DNA of 64,000 nt from Gracilibacter sp. BRH_c7a. GTDB lineage: Bacteria > Bacillota > Desulfitobacteriia > Desulfitobacteriales > Syntrophobotulaceae. Positions 33,542 through 42,931 of the stretch are shown here, one piece after another. Every line of letters starts with the position of its first letter. The stretch's first letter is position 1. The DNA lies in contig LOEZ01000066.1 in NCBI GenBank assembly GCA_001516055.1, positions 1 to 64,000 on the forward strand. The letters run 5' to 3'. The position numbers were made by a program, and so were the translations under genes. The notes below the pieces were generated by a model. The model did no database searches and had not been told where the DNA came from. It was given only the letters and a program-made list of their open reading frames with translations.

Positions 33542-34075
33542 ATGAAAATCACTGTCAGAGAATGTGGGATGGAGGATCTTATTTTTCTTTGTGAGTTCTC
33601 TTGCAAAACATTTAAGGATAGCTTCAAGCATATGAATACACCAGCCAACATGAAAGTTTATCTTAAACAAGCATATAGTATTCCTAAACTTCATGATGAA
33701 TTATCAAATCGCAATTCGGATTTTTATTTTCTTTGTATTGATGAAGAAATATCAGGTTATTTAAAAGTAAATGAAGATAAGGCTCAAACCGATATCCATG
33801 ATCCTCAATCTCTTGAGATTGAGAGAATATATCTTACAAAAGAATTTCAAGGAAAAGGTTTGGGTAGGATTTTAATCAACAAAGCTATTGATATTGCAAA
33901 AGCACGCAATAAAATATACGTATGGCTAGGTGTCTGGGAAAAAAATGAGAAAGCTATTCGGTTTTATAAAAAGAATGGATTTTATATTATAGGTAAGCAT
34001 CCATTTATTGTTGGAAATGAAGAACAAACAGATTTTATCATGCGTAAAGATCTAATAGACCTTAATACGCTTTGA
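33542..34075 (+). CDS. GNAT-family N-acetyltransferase (PaiA-like)
   Basis: 177-aa acetyl-CoA-dependent acetyltransferase. Acetyl-CoA binding motif A is IERIYLTKEFQGKGLGRIL (about residues 97-115), and motif B is NEKAIRFYKKNGF (about 140-152). The N-terminal layout (VRECGMEDLIFLCEFSCKTFKDSF) is like that of PaiA spermine/spermidine acetyltransferases; a polyamine substrate is a guess. Single gene. The upstream 120 bases hold no clear RBS of the AGGAGG kind, so expression may be low. Confidence 0.85.
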   Translation: MKITVRECGMEDLIFLCEFSCKTFKDSFKHMNTPANMKVYLKQAYSIPKLHDELSNRNSDFYFLCIDEEISGYLKVNEDKAQTDIHDPQSLEIERIYLTKEFQGKGLGRILINKAIDIAKARNKIYVWLGVWEKNEKAIRFYKKNGFYIIGKHPFIVGNEEQTDFIMRKDLIDLNTL

Positions 34076-34134
34076 CTCTATGTATCAAATATTAAAGGTG
34101 ATTCTTTTATGAGTAATTTAAGGATAACCTTACG

Positions 34135-37100
34135 TTAATTTATCTCGAATATTTCTTTGAGCTCTTGCTCGGTTAACTTGGTAAGCATAGTTTCTCCTGG
34201 TTGAATGACGGAGTCAATCAGTTTTTTCTTTTTGGACTGAAGAACGTTCACTTTTTCTTCGATTGTTCCCTGAGTTAGAAGCTTTATTACCTGCACAGAA
34301 TTATTTTGACCGATGCGATGAGCTCGGTCAGTAGCCTGATCTTCAACAGCAGGATTCCACCAAGGGTCGAAATGAATGACGGTATCAGCACCCGTAAGGT
34401 TTAGACCAGTTCCGCCAGCTTTCAATGAAATGAGGAATACATCTCCTTGGCCGGAATTGAACGAATGGGCCATTTTCGTTCGCTCTAAAGCTTTGGTCGA
34501 ACCACTAAGATAAAAGTGTTCGATCTTTTTCGTGTTTAAGTCGTCACGGATAATATCGAGCATGGACGTGAATTGAGAGAAGACCAGAATACGGTGGCCA
34601 CCAGCCAAAGCGTCAGCGAGAATCTCTTGAAAAAGCAGCATTTTACCGCTTTCACCTGTGTAATTATCAATAAACATTGCTGGGTGAGAGCAAATTTGTC
34701 TCAATCTAGTTAGAGCGGCTAGAATCTTAATATGACTTTTAGCAAATCCCGAAGTTGCCAATTCCTGAGCAATTTGGCTCTTGGTCTGCTGGAGATAAGC
34801 TAAATATATTTTTCTTTGTTCATCAGTTAAAGAAGCATTCATCTGGGTCTCAATCTTAGGGGGTAATTGTTTTAAGACATCTTTTTTGAGGCGACGGAGA
34901 ATAAAAGGTTTCGTGTGGCGACTCAATTCCAAGAGAGCTTGATTGTCTCCTTTGGTAATGGGTATGGCGTATTTCTGATGGAATTCCCGGTGAGAAAGGA
35001 GATAGCCGGGCATAAAAAAGTTAAATAAAGACCAAAGTTCTGAAAGGGAGTTCTCAATCGGAGTTCCTGTTAGAGCAAAATAGCCTTTAGCTTTAATGCG
35101 CTGGACTGATTTAGCGTTTAAAGTTTGAGGATTCTTGATGTTTTGAGCTTCATCCAGGAAACAGTAAGAAAAATCTAGTTGAGAGAATGTCTCAATATCT
35201 CTCCGCAAAACCGCATAGGAGGCCACAACCAAGTCGCATTGATCAATAATAGTTAACTGTTCTTGACGTTCCTGAGGTGTACCTTCGACGACCAGAACGT
35301 TCAAGTCGGGGGCGAATTTTTCCCCTTCTGCTTGCCAGTTATAGACAAGCGAGGTAGGGGCAATGACAAGAGCAGGTGAGGCAGAAGGTTTCTCTGATAA
35401 AATAAAGGCGAGAACCTCTAAGGTTTTCCCTAATCCCATATCATCAGCTAGAATCCCACCCAAACCATAAGAAGCTAATATTTTTAGCCATTTAAAACCA
35501 GTTTTCTGATAATCACGCAGCACATGGTGCAACGCTTTTGGAGGTTCAAACTCACCGTCTTGAGGCTCTAGAATACTTTGGACTAATTGCTTAAAAGCCT
35601 GATTACGTTGGATTCCAGGCAGATTAACCTGGCGCAGAAAACTATCGATATACATCGCTCTGAACTTGGGAAGATAGAGAGTCTGGTTGTTTAAATCATC
35701 GCCCTTAAAACCTAACTGGTCCAAGAGCTGTGCCATTGACTCCAGCTCCGGTTGCTTTAGATCAAGAAATGATCCGTCACGCAGTCGGTAATATTTTTTT
35801 TTCGTCCGCAGGGAATGAAAGATATCAGCAATTTCACTTTGATCAATATCACTATATTGAAAAGATATTTCCAACATATCCAGGGATTCATCCAACCGGA
35901 TGCGTCCGGAAAAACTGGTGGAGGTTCGGATTTTTAGTTTAAAGTCGTCGGAATAGAAGGTTTCTGCCAACCCTTGAATTTGAGGAAGCCAGTTTACCGT
36001 GAAATCAAAAATTTTCTCGTCATCATCAAGGTTGATTTTTCCTTGTGAAACAAAAAAATCTGCTTGTTCAAAGATATTAAAAATCTTTCTTTCCTGATCG
36101 ATATCTCGGATAAGAATATGATCATCAGCAAGGGAAGTGCTCGAAGTTTCTTCCTTGGCTGAAAAAGGATTAATTATGATATCTCCATAGTGAAATTCCA
36201 ACCGAGCTGAAATACCGTTCTCGCCCATCCGGTCAAAATAGATACGAGCTTGCAAATCTTCTCTGATAAACTTTTCGGCCAGTTCCGGTTCGATAGATAC
36301 AGAACCCAGTTTTTCAATGAGTGGTAAAGCTTCCGATGCAAAAAAGCCTTTTTGATCAGCTGGAAACAGAATTGTCGGTCCGGATTTTCCAGGCAGAGCT
36401 TTTAGAAGGTTAGGAAGAAAGTCTTGTTGTTCTGGAGAAGCCAGATAAATCTCCTGATTATATATATAATAACGTCCATCAGCCGATAGCTGGAAGGGTA
36501 GGGTACTTTTCAAGGCCAGTGCTAAATCCGGGCCTTGGGCGTTGACTGCAAAGTCCAAAGGGATTTCCTGACGGATAACCTGAGTTAAGTGCGGGTTGCT
36601 GGAGGGAATAGTTTTGGTTGAAACAACTGATAAGGAGAAGAGTTTAGTGCCTAAAGCATCTAATAAATTGCTTAGATAATATCTGCTTAAGATAAAAGGT
36701 TTTTTAGTGAAGGGAGAGGTCAAATAAGTTGGATAATAAGAACCGCTGATTTCATGAATTGCTTCATACTGATTCAGCATTTCTTGAAGCATGTTAATAA
36801 TTTGTTGATCCTCTTCTTTAAATCTGTGCCGCGTTGAATCATAAGTAAACTTCATACCGAATTCTAGTGAACGACCGGTCTTAATTGCGAATAGGAATTC
36901 TTTTAAATCCTTGACAACATAAAGACGATTTATGCCTACTTTAAGCTCCAATTGGGCAATAACTTGACGACCGACATTAATCTGAAGTTCTAAATCAAGA
37001 TTAAGTTCTTCCTGCGTTATATCTGAGTTATGCTTGGTAAAGAAATCTATAAATTCTGAGGTTGCCCGCTTAGATTCAGCAATAGCGCGATTAGACCCGG

Positions 37101-37152
37101 ATGGCCTACGCTGGGCATTTTTCTCTTTTTCGGAAATTCTAAAAATAGACAT
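34135..37152 (-). CDS. Bacterial SNF2-family helicase-like ATPase (HepA/YqhH type)
   Basis: 1005-aa DNA-dependent translocase-like protein. The first half (about 1-480) is the bacterial SNF2-associated region, without a clear Cys-rich SWIM finger. The SNF2 core begins about 545: motif I GGILADDMGLGKTLE, motif II FLDEAQNIKN, motif III ALTGTPIENSLSELWS. The helicase C part has LVFSQFTSM, FLISLKAGGTGLNLTGAD and motif VI ATDRAHRIGQ. GGGAGGAG lies about 9 bases before the ATG. Bacterial members are thought to remodel nucleoprotein complexes or help transcription recycling. Single gene, convergent with the GNAT gene. Confidence 0.95.
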   Translation of the reverse strand: MSIFRISEKEKNAQRRPSGSNRAIAESKRATSEFIDFFTKHNSDITQEELNLDLELQINVGRQVIAQLELKVGINRLYVVKDLKEFLFAIKTGRSLEFGMKFTYDSTRHRFKEEDQQIINMLQEMLNQYEAIHEISGSYYPTYLTSPFTKKPFILSRYYLSNLLDALGTKLFSLSVVSTKTIPSSNPHLTQVIRQEIPLDFAVNAQGPDLALALKSTLPFQLSADGRYYIYNQEIYLASPEQQDFLPNLLKALPGKSGPTILFPADQKGFFASEALPLIEKLGSVSIEPELAEKFIREDLQARIYFDRMGENGISARLEFHYGDIIINPFSAKEETSSTSLADDHILIRDIDQERKIFNIFEQADFFVSQGKINLDDDEKIFDFTVNWLPQIQGLAETFYSDDFKLKIRTSTSFSGRIRLDESLDMLEISFQYSDIDQSEIADIFHSLRTKKKYYRLRDGSFLDLKQPELESMAQLLDQLGFKGDDLNNQTLYLPKFRAMYIDSFLRQVNLPGIQRNQAFKQLVQSILEPQDGEFEPPKALHHVLRDYQKTGFKWLKILASYGLGGILADDMGLGKTLEVLAFILSEKPSASPALVIAPTSLVYNWQAEGEKFAPDLNVLVVEGTPQERQEQLTIIDQCDLVVASYAVLRRDIETFSQLDFSYCFLDEAQNIKNPQTLNAKSVQRIKAKGYFALTGTPIENSLSELWSLFNFFMPGYLLSHREFHQKYAIPITKGDNQALLELSRHTKPFILRRLKKDVLKQLPPKIETQMNASLTDEQRKIYLAYLQQTKSQIAQELATSGFAKSHIKILAALTRLRQICSHPAMFIDNYTGESGKMLLFQEILADALAGGHRILVFSQFTSMLDIIRDDLNTKKIEHFYLSGSTKALERTKMAHSFNSGQGDVFLISLKAGGTGLNLTGADTVIHFDPWWNPAVEDQATDRAHRIGQNNSVQVIKLLTQGTIEEKVNVLQSKKKKLIDSVIQPGETMLTKLTEQELKEIFEIN

Positions 37153-37330
37153 GGATAGTGCTCCTCCCGGGAAATATCAAAATGCCGAATAGTCCTAGGA
37201 TAGCATATTCAAAGGAATTTTAACATTTATTACAAGAGTGCTTTATAAAAATTAGTTATATATATTTACCAAATGTATCCAAATGCTTCAGGTTATACAT
37301 ATAATGTACCATTAAGGAGGTGAATGATTC

Positions 37331-37564
37331 ATGCATTGTGGATGTGTTAATCCTATCGTTTGTCCTGCACAATATGTGGTTCGTGACTACTATACTCCTC
37401 GCGTAGTCCCTGTAGTTCAACCAATTGTAACAGTCAACCGCCAAAATATTGTAAATGTCCCTCAGTATTATGTCCAACCACTTACTACTAACGTAGTCGT
37501 TGCCCCTCAGCCAGGATTTTCTACTGCTACTGGAACAAGAGGTCTTTTCAGTCGTCGCTTCTAG
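37331..37564 (+). CDS. CotD-family spore coat protein
   Basis: 77-aa, Val/Gln/Tyr/Pro-rich protein beginning MHCGCVNPIVCPAQYVVRDY, followed by PRVVPVVQPIVTVNRQNIVN and YYVQP. Placement of Cys/Pro at the start and the HIHP/VQP-type core matches inner spore coat protein D. A perfect RBS (AAGGAGGTGA) lies 7 bases before the ATG. This implies the organism makes endospores. It is between the helicase and MacAB-like genes, both on the other strand, so it is a monocistronic unit probably read by a sporulation sigma factor; no sigma-K type promoter was searched in detail. Confidence 0.75.
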   Translation: MHCGCVNPIVCPAQYVVRDYYTPRVVPVVQPIVTVNRQNIVNVPQYYVQPLTTNVVVAPQPGFSTATGTRGLFSRRF

Positions 37565-37603
37565 TAGTCTTATAACTAAGTAAATTATGATCAATAAATA
37601 ACG

Positions 37604-37645
37604 AACCTCCTGTAAAAGATGGCAATCCAGAACAGGGGGTTTATT
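37604..37645 (+). terminator. Probable terminator after the coat gene
   Basis: ACCTCCTGT / ACAGGGGGT (one T-G pair) with an 18-base loop, ending TTTATT. The T-run is short. Confidence 0.45.
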
Positions 37646-37665
37646 ACTAGATAGCCTCCTGACCC

Positions 37666-38838
37666 TTACAAACTTCTCAGAGCATCAATGGGGTTTAATC
37701 TACTTGCTTTTCTGGCCGGCATATAGCCAAAGACAATTCCAACAATAGCTGAAAATCCAACAGCCAGAGCTATAGTGGAAACCTGTATAGAAAACCCTAC
37801 ACCAATCAAGATTGAAGCTACATATGCAACTAAACTGCCAAGGATTAAGCCAATCAGCCCTCCAAATATAGAGAGAAAAATGGATTCAATAATAAATTGA
37901 AGCTGGATTCTGTTGGGTGTTGCTCCTAGGGCTTTACGCAAACCGATTTCAGTGGTGCGTTCCGTTATCGATACCAACATCATATTCATAATTCCGATAC
38001 CTCCGACTACCAGGGAAATCCCAGCTATGCCGGCAAGCAGCAAAGATAGAATAGACATCATGGATTGAAAGGATTCTATCATATCTCCCATGTTAAATAT
38101 GGTGTAAGCATTGTCTTTATAGTTAAATGTTGAGTTTAATACTCTTTTAATATTATTCACAGTATCATCGGCTAAATTAGTATCTAATAAAAATACATCG
38201 AGACTTGATATGTTTTTCACCCCTAGACTTCGAAGTGCAGTAGTATAAGGAATGATTACCGCCTTGTTGTTGGAGGTAAGACTAAAATGACTTGAAGACG
38301 CGAGGGTGCCAATAACTGTATAAGTTGTACCGTGAATCATCAGTTCTTTACCAATAGGGTCAACACCGAAGTAAAGTTCCTTGACGATATCCCGACCTAG
38401 CACCGCAACCTGATTTTTGCTTTCTAAATCAAGAATATTTATCCCTCTCCCGGATTGAAGCAAGCTCGAATCTGATTGGAAATATACTTCATTCTTTCCT
38501 TGAACCGTTACTTTTTCTTTAACCTGCCCTTGATATACAATATTAGTCATGCCTGAAATTGTTGGAGATAGACCGCTTATATTATTGACTTTAGCAATGT
38601 TTTTCAAATCTTCTTCACTTAGTCCCTGCTTGAGAGGAGTACCCGTAGCATTAACAGTAATTTTGTTTACCCCAAGGCTAGTCACTTCTTCGCTGATACT
38701 ATAGGTTGCACCCTGAACAATCGTTATAAGAGCAATGATAGAAGCGACTCCAATCACAATGCCCAGCATGGTGAGGAAAGAACGGAGCTTATTAGATATG
38801 ATATTTTCCCAAGACATCCGTATACTTTCTAAGAGCAT
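37666..38838 (-). CDS. MacB-type ABC exporter permease
   Basis: 390-aa permease with the MacB layout: one N-terminal helix (about 18-40, NKLRSFLTMLGIVIGVASI), a periplasmic-type outer domain (about 45-265), and three helices (about 270-385) with TERTTEIGLRKALGATPNRI between them and ending VFGYMPARKASRLNPIDAL. The ATG at 38838 lies one base after the ATPase stop codon and 8 bases after AAGGAAG; the earlier start at 38871 lies within the ATPase gene. Third gene of an adaptor-ATPase-permease operon that expels peptides, drugs or lipoproteins. Confidence 0.93.
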   Translation of the reverse strand: MLLESIRMSWENIISNKLRSFLTMLGIVIGVASIIALITIVQGATYSISEEVTSLGVNKITVNATGTPLKQGLSEEDLKNIAKVNNISGLSPTISGMTNIVYQGQVKEKVTVQGKNEVYFQSDSSLLQSGRGINILDLESKNQVAVLGRDIVKELYFGVDPIGKELMIHGTTYTVIGTLASSSHFSLTSNNKAVIIPYTTALRSLGVKNISSLDVFLLDTNLADDTVNNIKRVLNSTFNYKDNAYTIFNMGDMIESFQSMMSILSLLLAGIAGISLVVGGIGIMNMMLVSITERTTEIGLRKALGATPNRIQLQFIIESIFLSIFGGLIGLILGSLVAYVASILIGVGFSIQVSTIALAVGFSAIVGIVFGYMPARKASRLNPIDALRSL

Positions 38839-38839
38839 G

Positions 38840-39523
38840 CTATAACACTTCCTTCTCGGTAAGATAACCATCTAAAATATTGACAACTCTGCTGGCGTGA
38901 CGGGCAATATTTTGGTCATGAGTAATCATAATGATTGTCCTGCCATCACGATTCAGTTCTTCAAATAGTTCTATTACTTGCGTTCCTGTTTTTTGGTCCA
39001 AGGCTCCGGTAGGTTCATCCGCTAACAAGATAGTAGGTTCAGTCACCAACGCACGCGCAATGGCAACTCGTTGTTGTTGTCCGCCCGAAAGCTGAGTAGG
39101 AAGGTTTTTCATTTTGTCAGATAATCCGATTCGCTCCAGGATAGATTGAGAGCGTTTTTTGCGTTCTGAAGAGGAGAGACCCGAATAAATAAGGGGAAGC
39201 TCAACATTTTGCCGAGCGGTCATGCGCGGCAGAAGCTGAAAGTTTTGAAAGATAAAACCTATTTCTTTATTACGAACTTGGGCAAGTTCAATTTCATCTA
39301 AATCTTCAATATCGTGACCGGAGAGGAGATATTTCCCTGCGGACGGTACATCCAGACAACCTATAATATTCATCATGGTCGATTTCCCTGATCCTGAGGG
39401 ACCGAGAATCGATAAGAAATCACCTGTACTTACTGTAAGGTTGACATCATGCAGCACTTCGATTTCTTCTTCACCCATATAGTAGCTTTTACAGATGTTT
39501 TGCATGTTTAGAATCTCTGGCAC
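38840..39523 (-). CDS. MacB-type ABC exporter ATPase
   Basis: 227-aa ATPase. Walker A is GPSGSGKST (about residues 40-48), the Q-loop area is [13 protein letters not shown], the signature is [15 protein letters not shown], Walker B is [12 protein letters not shown] and the switch His is in MITHDQ. It sits 14 bases after the adaptor gene and one base before the permease gene, so the three are one operon. Confidence 0.95.
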   Translation of the reverse strand: MPEILNMQNICKSYYMGEEEIEVLHDVNLTVSTGDFLSILGPSGSGKSTMMNIIGCLDVPSAGKYLLSGHDIEDLDEIELAQVRNKEIGFIFQNFQLLPRMTARQNVELPLIYSGLSSSERKKRSQSILERIGLSDKMKNLPTQLSGGQQQRVAIARALVTEPTILLADEPTGALDQKTGTQVIELFEELNRDGRTIIMITHDQNIARHASRVVNILDGYLTEKEVL

Positions 39524-39537
39524 GACATCTCACCTCC

Positions 39538-40404
39538 TCAATCTGCCCTTCTACTGCCAAAATCAAAATCGTTGGCGGCTATTATCTTGGGATAATATAT
39601 AGTTTCGCCTTCAGCTACTCCATTTGTGATTTCAACAATTATCCCATCATTAATTCCGGTGGTTATTTCTGTATTTATAATAGTGCTATTTTCACCCTTC
39701 TTAAGCACATAAGGATTATTATTGTTGTCAAATTGTATAGCGGTCATTGGAAGGGTAACTACACCAGCAACTTGTTCTTTGGTCAATGTTACTTCGGCTG
39801 TCATCCCAATTTTCAGGCTAGAATCAGGGCTAAGGTCGATAGTTGCCGGAAAGAAGGTGACACCACTCATTACTGTCCCTTCCTTGGATATACCACTGAT
39901 AGTTCCTTCAAGCACTTTTTGAACAGCAGCAATATTTACTATAGCTTTCTGATCTTTTTTTACTGCAGGTAAGTCATATTCATCGACTTTTATACTAATC
40001 TCAAGATTCTGATAATCCACAATTTCCATAAGTACAGTTCCGGCCATAACTTGAGAGCCTTCTTCTAAGTTCAGGTTTACAATCTCGCCATTGATTTTTG
40101 CTTTAATTTCGTCTCTTGTTGTAGAGTTAATTAAGACATCGCCTTCTTTAACGATATCACCTTCCTGGTAATTGATTTTAGAAACTTGCATTACTCTTTC
40201 CGATAATACAGTTTGACGATTTTTTGTCTCAACATTTCCTTGGAATTTATAGTTATTAGAGATATCGCCAATTTGAGCTTGGACACTTTCATAGGGTAGG
40301 GGGGAGGTTCGCATCAGATAGGTTGCTGACGCTCCAGCAAGAACAAGAATAATTACACTAGAAATAATCCATTTCTTATATTTTGATTTTCTCTTTGTAT
40401 TCAT
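39538..40404 (-). CDS. HlyD/MacA-type membrane-fusion adaptor protein
   Basis: 288-aa periplasmic-adaptor-type protein, here expected on the outer face of the membrane. It has an N-terminal TM helix (about residues 10-30), a paired lipoyl-like half motif (INYQEGDIVKEGDVLINS and INGEIVNLNLEEGSQVMAGT) and a beta-barrel domain with GMTAEVTLTKEQVAGVVTLP. The coiled-coil hairpin of Gram-negative MacA is missing, as is usual in Gram-positive members. ATG at 40404 lies 9 bases after GGAGG. It begins the MacAB-like operon. Confidence 0.9.
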   Translation of the reverse strand: MNTKRKSKYKKWIISSVIILVLAGASATYLMRTSPLPYESVQAQIGDISNNYKFQGNVETKNRQTVLSERVMQVSKINYQEGDIVKEGDVLINSTTRDEIKAKINGEIVNLNLEEGSQVMAGTVLMEIVDYQNLEISIKVDEYDLPAVKKDQKAIVNIAAVQKVLEGTISGISKEGTVMSGVTFFPATIDLSPDSSLKIGMTAEVTLTKEQVAGVVTLPMTAIQFDNNNNPYVLKKGENSTIINTEITTGINDGIIVEITNGVAEGETIYYPKIIAANDFDFGSRRAD

Positions 40405-40515
40405 CAAGATGGACCTCCATTACTTAATCTTAATATTATCCAGCTACATAACCTTAGTATGAACAAAAAATCCAATTAACATTGATTTTAATCAGGGAAT
40501 AAGTGGGAACATAAT

Positions 40516-40549
40516 TAGAAAAGATATTGCCTTTGTTTAGGCAATATCT
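40516..40549 (-). terminator. Terminator after the Cys-rich mini-protein
   Basis: AGATATTGCC / GGCAATATCT, a 10-bp stem with an 8-base loop. Read on the minus strand it is followed by TTTTCTAATT. Confidence 0.55.
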
Positions 40550-40630
40550 TATATGACAGTAATAAAAGGGCAGTTTATTCAAGCAAAAAAATAACTAAGG
40601 ATTATCCTCCTTAGCCGATATAAAACTTTC

Positions 40631-40813
40631 TTATCCATCCTCATTACCTATCATCGGGAGGCAATCTTCACATACACACCAGTTAAGATCATCAACTACT
40701 ACTTCATCATCTAGTTCTCTTGTAAACGTTAGTTGAGAACTAAGCTTTAATGAAGTTTTCTCATCTCCACAAACATCACATGAGGTACATCTAAAATTAT
40801 TCAATCCATCCAT
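40631..40813 (-). CDS. 60-residue Cys-rich, zinc-ribbon-like protein
   Basis: No family recognised. Two cysteine clusters (CTSCDVC at about residues 9-15 and CVCEDC at about 46-51) could hold one zinc ion in a ribbon fold. The middle is acidic (ELDDEVVVDDLNW). A strong RBS (AAAAGGAGGGGAT, 6 bases before the ATG) and a terminator downstream make it a real single-gene unit. No neighbour suggests its role. Confidence 0.7.
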   Translation of the reverse strand: MDGLNNFRCTSCDVCGDEKTSLKLSSQLTFTRELDDEVVVDDLNWCVCEDCLPMIGNEDG

Positions 40814-41080
40814 TTTAAATCCCCTCCTTTTTCTTTTTTCTATTATATCAGAATCTCAGCCAAATAGATTGAATATTCTGAAAGTATACATAATATTATT
40901 GTGTTCCTCAAAGCACATAGTGTTCAGCTTGACATTATGTTATGTTTTGTATAGACTATGATTTCTCTCAATGGGAATTAGCTTCATCAAAGCACTTCCT
41001 CTAGTTGTACTAATTGTTCTGCCAGTATTACGTACATAATTATCTATTGATAATTATGATTTAAGCAAGTATTAGAGAGG

Positions 41081-41545
41081 ATGAATGAATTGATTACGAT
41101 ATGGGAGTATTTACTCGTCTTTGTTTTTGCTGCGATACCTTGGATTGAGATTGCAGTTGTTATTCCTTTGGCTATCATCAGAGGCTTAAACCCCTTACTG
41201 GTTGGAATTCTAGCATTTATTGGTAATATGATTACGGTCTATCTTTTAATTCTTTTCTTTGAAAAATACTGTGAATGGTATCAAAGGAGAAAAGGTGAAG
41301 ATATTAAAAATTCTAAAAGAGCTAAAAGAGGTGTTAGCATCTGGAACAAATATGGACTTCCAGGTCTTGCATTGTTAGGTCCACTCCTCGTTGGTTCACA
41401 TCTGGCAGCTATTATAGGGATGATTCTAGGCGGCACAAAACGCAATACGCTACAGTGGATAACTATTAGCCTTGTTATATGGACTTTAGCTCTAACAGTT
41501 ACCACTCATTATGGTATAGACCTTTTTGCCAGTACCAGTGGTTGA
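41081..41545 (+). CDS. Small multidrug-export-type membrane protein (Sm_multidrug_ex)
   Basis: 154-aa membrane protein with four or so helices. The family pattern is IPWIEIAVVIPLAIIRGLNP (about 19-38), GNMITVYLLILFFEKYCEWY and YGLPGLALLGPLLVGSHLAAI (about 91-111). The family name comes from weak similarity to drug exporters and no function has been shown. AGAGAGG lies 4-5 bases before the ATG. Monocistronic, with a strong terminator. Confidence 0.85.
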   Translation: MNELITIWEYLLVFVFAAIPWIEIAVVIPLAIIRGLNPLLVGILAFIGNMITVYLLILFFEKYCEWYQRRKGEDIKNSKRAKRGVSIWNKYGLPGLALLGPLLVGSHLAAIIGMILGGTKRNTLQWITISLVIWTLALTVTTHYGIDLFASTSG

Positions 41546-41582
41546 ATAAACTCTTTCTAATAAAGCATATTAATTAGTGTAG

Positions 41583-41617
41583 AAATAAAACCCTTTCTTG
41601 CGAGAGGGTTTTATTTG
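41583..41617 (+). terminator. Intrinsic terminator
   Basis: AAATAAAACCCTTTC / GAGAGGGTTTTATTT, a 15-bp stem (one T-G pair) with loop TTGC and a T-rich tail. Confidence 0.85.
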
Positions 41618-41712
41618 TTATAGTTGTTTAGAATATGATTCAATCATATTTGTGCCATATTTTCCTCTCATAATTTGAATTAATCAACCAAATTAAGAAG
41701 GAGGATACTACA

Positions 41713-41895
41713 ATGATGATACTGACTTTTTTACTTTTAGGATTTGGCATTTACTATATTATGACCAATAAGGATGGACAGAATATTAAATTTAATAATC
41801 ATAAAAATCCTGAAGAAATCCTGAGAGAACGCTATGCTAACGGGGAAATAGATGATGAAACATTTAGAACCATGAAAGAAGTATTAAAGCGATAG
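41713..41895 (+). CDS. Small membrane protein with SHOCT domain
   Basis: 60-aa protein: one N-terminal TM helix (about residues 2-17) and a C-terminal SHOCT motif, NPEEILRERYANGEIDDETF (about 34-53). GAAGGAGG lies 9 bases before the ATG. It is 12 bases before a second SHOCT gene and begins an operon that continues with a two-component system. SHOCT segments are short oligomerisation modules; the role here is unknown. Confidence 0.8.
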   Translation: MMILTFLLLGFGIYYIMTNKDGQNIKFNNHKNPEEILRERYANGEIDDETFRTMKEVLKR

Positions 41896-41907
41896 GAGGA
41901 AAGAACA

Positions 41908-42171
41908 ATGATGTATGGCAGAGGATATGGTGGGTATGCAGGTGATTATGGATGTTTTGGATTTGGTTTCTTTAACAGCGGCTGGGACTTCTTTATCGGT
42001 ATAGGTGTTCTTGCAATCATTGGTGTTGTGATATACTTACTGGTAAACAGGAATAAAAAAAGAGCATTAAATGATAACGTCTTCGAATTACTCAACATTA
42101 AATACGCCAAAGGAGAACTTTCCGTAGAAGAATATCTTCAGCGTAAGAAAGTACTCAGCGAGAGTAAATAA
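41908..42171 (+). CDS. Gly/Tyr-rich membrane protein with SHOCT domain
   Basis: 87-aa protein. The start is Met/Gly/Tyr-rich (MMYGRGYGGYAGDYGCFG), then comes a TM helix (about 29-49) and a SHOCT motif ELLNIKYAKGELSVEEYLQR (about 61-80). The Met-rich/Gly-rich start, a Cys and the sensor kinase downstream with a Met-rich outer loop hint at a metal-linked function. AGGAGG lies 8 bases before the ATG. Cotranscribed with the preceding SHOCT gene. Confidence 0.8.
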   Translation: MMYGRGYGGYAGDYGCFGFGFFNSGWDFFIGIGVLAIIGVVIYLLVNRNKKRALNDNVFELLNIKYAKGELSVEEYLQRKKVLSESK

Positions 42172-42244
42172 AACTTAAGCAAAAGCCATAAAGAGAAATA
42201 CTTAGAACTAAACCTATAGTTCGTAGAGAGAACGAGGTGAGCCG

Positions 42245-42931
42245 ATGAAATACAATATTCTGGTAGTTGAAGACCAACAAGAAATAAGTGATATTATTTC
42301 TAAATATCTAGTCAAGGAAGGATATGATTATTCCGTGGCCGGAGATGGTTTTGAAGCACTAGACTATATTAATCATCAGGAATTTCACCTCGTTCTTTTA
42401 GACATTATGATGCCAGGGATTGATGGGTTCGAAGTGTTAACAGAGATTCGTAAGATATCGGAGCTGCCGGTCATTATGCTTACTGCTAAACAAGAGGAAG
42501 TGGATCGCTTAAAAGGATTCGATATGGGTGCTGATGATTATGTGGTGAAACCCTTCAGTACCAAAGAATTAATGAGACGAATCAAAGCACTGTTTAAGAG
42601 AGTCTATCATGAGACGGATGAAATAGTTTATCACCACAGAGAGTTAAGCTTACATACAAAGAGTATGAAGCTTTATAAAAATGACCAGGAAATTCCTATT
42701 ACATCAGCAGAATATAATTTACTTTCTGTTCTTTTTAAGAATAAAGGACAAGTTTTATCTAGAGAACAATTAATTAACCTGGCATATGGCCATGAATATG
42801 AAGGATATGACAGGAATATCGATAGTTATATTAAGCGCATCAGGCAAAAAATTGAGAGTAACCCTAAAAACCCGGAATATCTTATTTCTAAATATGGAGC
42901 CGGATATGTATTTGGAGGGGAGAAGTCATGA
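42245..42931 (+). CDS. OmpR-family response regulator
   Basis: 228-aa regulator. Receiver: EDQ at 8-10 (only one acid of the usual pair plus Glu), phospho-acceptor Asp in LVLLDIMMPGIDGFE, Thr in VIMLTAKQEE, Lys in VVKPFSTKEL. Winged-helix output: ITSAEYNLLSVLFKNKGQVL and NIDSYIKRIRQKIES. GAGGTGA lies 5-6 bases before the ATG. It overlaps the histidine kinase by 4 bases (ATGA) and lies 73 bases after the second SHOCT gene. Confidence 0.94.
   Translation: MKYNILVVEDQQEISDIISKYLVKEGYDYSVAGDGFEALDYINHQEFHLVLLDIMMPGIDGFEVLTEIRKISELPVIMLTAKQEEVDRLKGFDMGADDYVVKPFSTKELMRRIKALFKRVYHETDEIVYHHRELSLHTKSMKLYKNDQEIPITSAEYNLLSVLFKNKGQVLSREQLINLAYGHEYEGYDRNIDSYIKRIRQKIESNPKNPEYLISKYGAGYVFGGEKS

Noticed and set aside
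38839-38871. Earlier start of the MacB permease at 38871
   Set aside because: It lies inside the ATPase gene without an RBS, whereas the ATG at 38838 follows AAGGAAG at a good distance.
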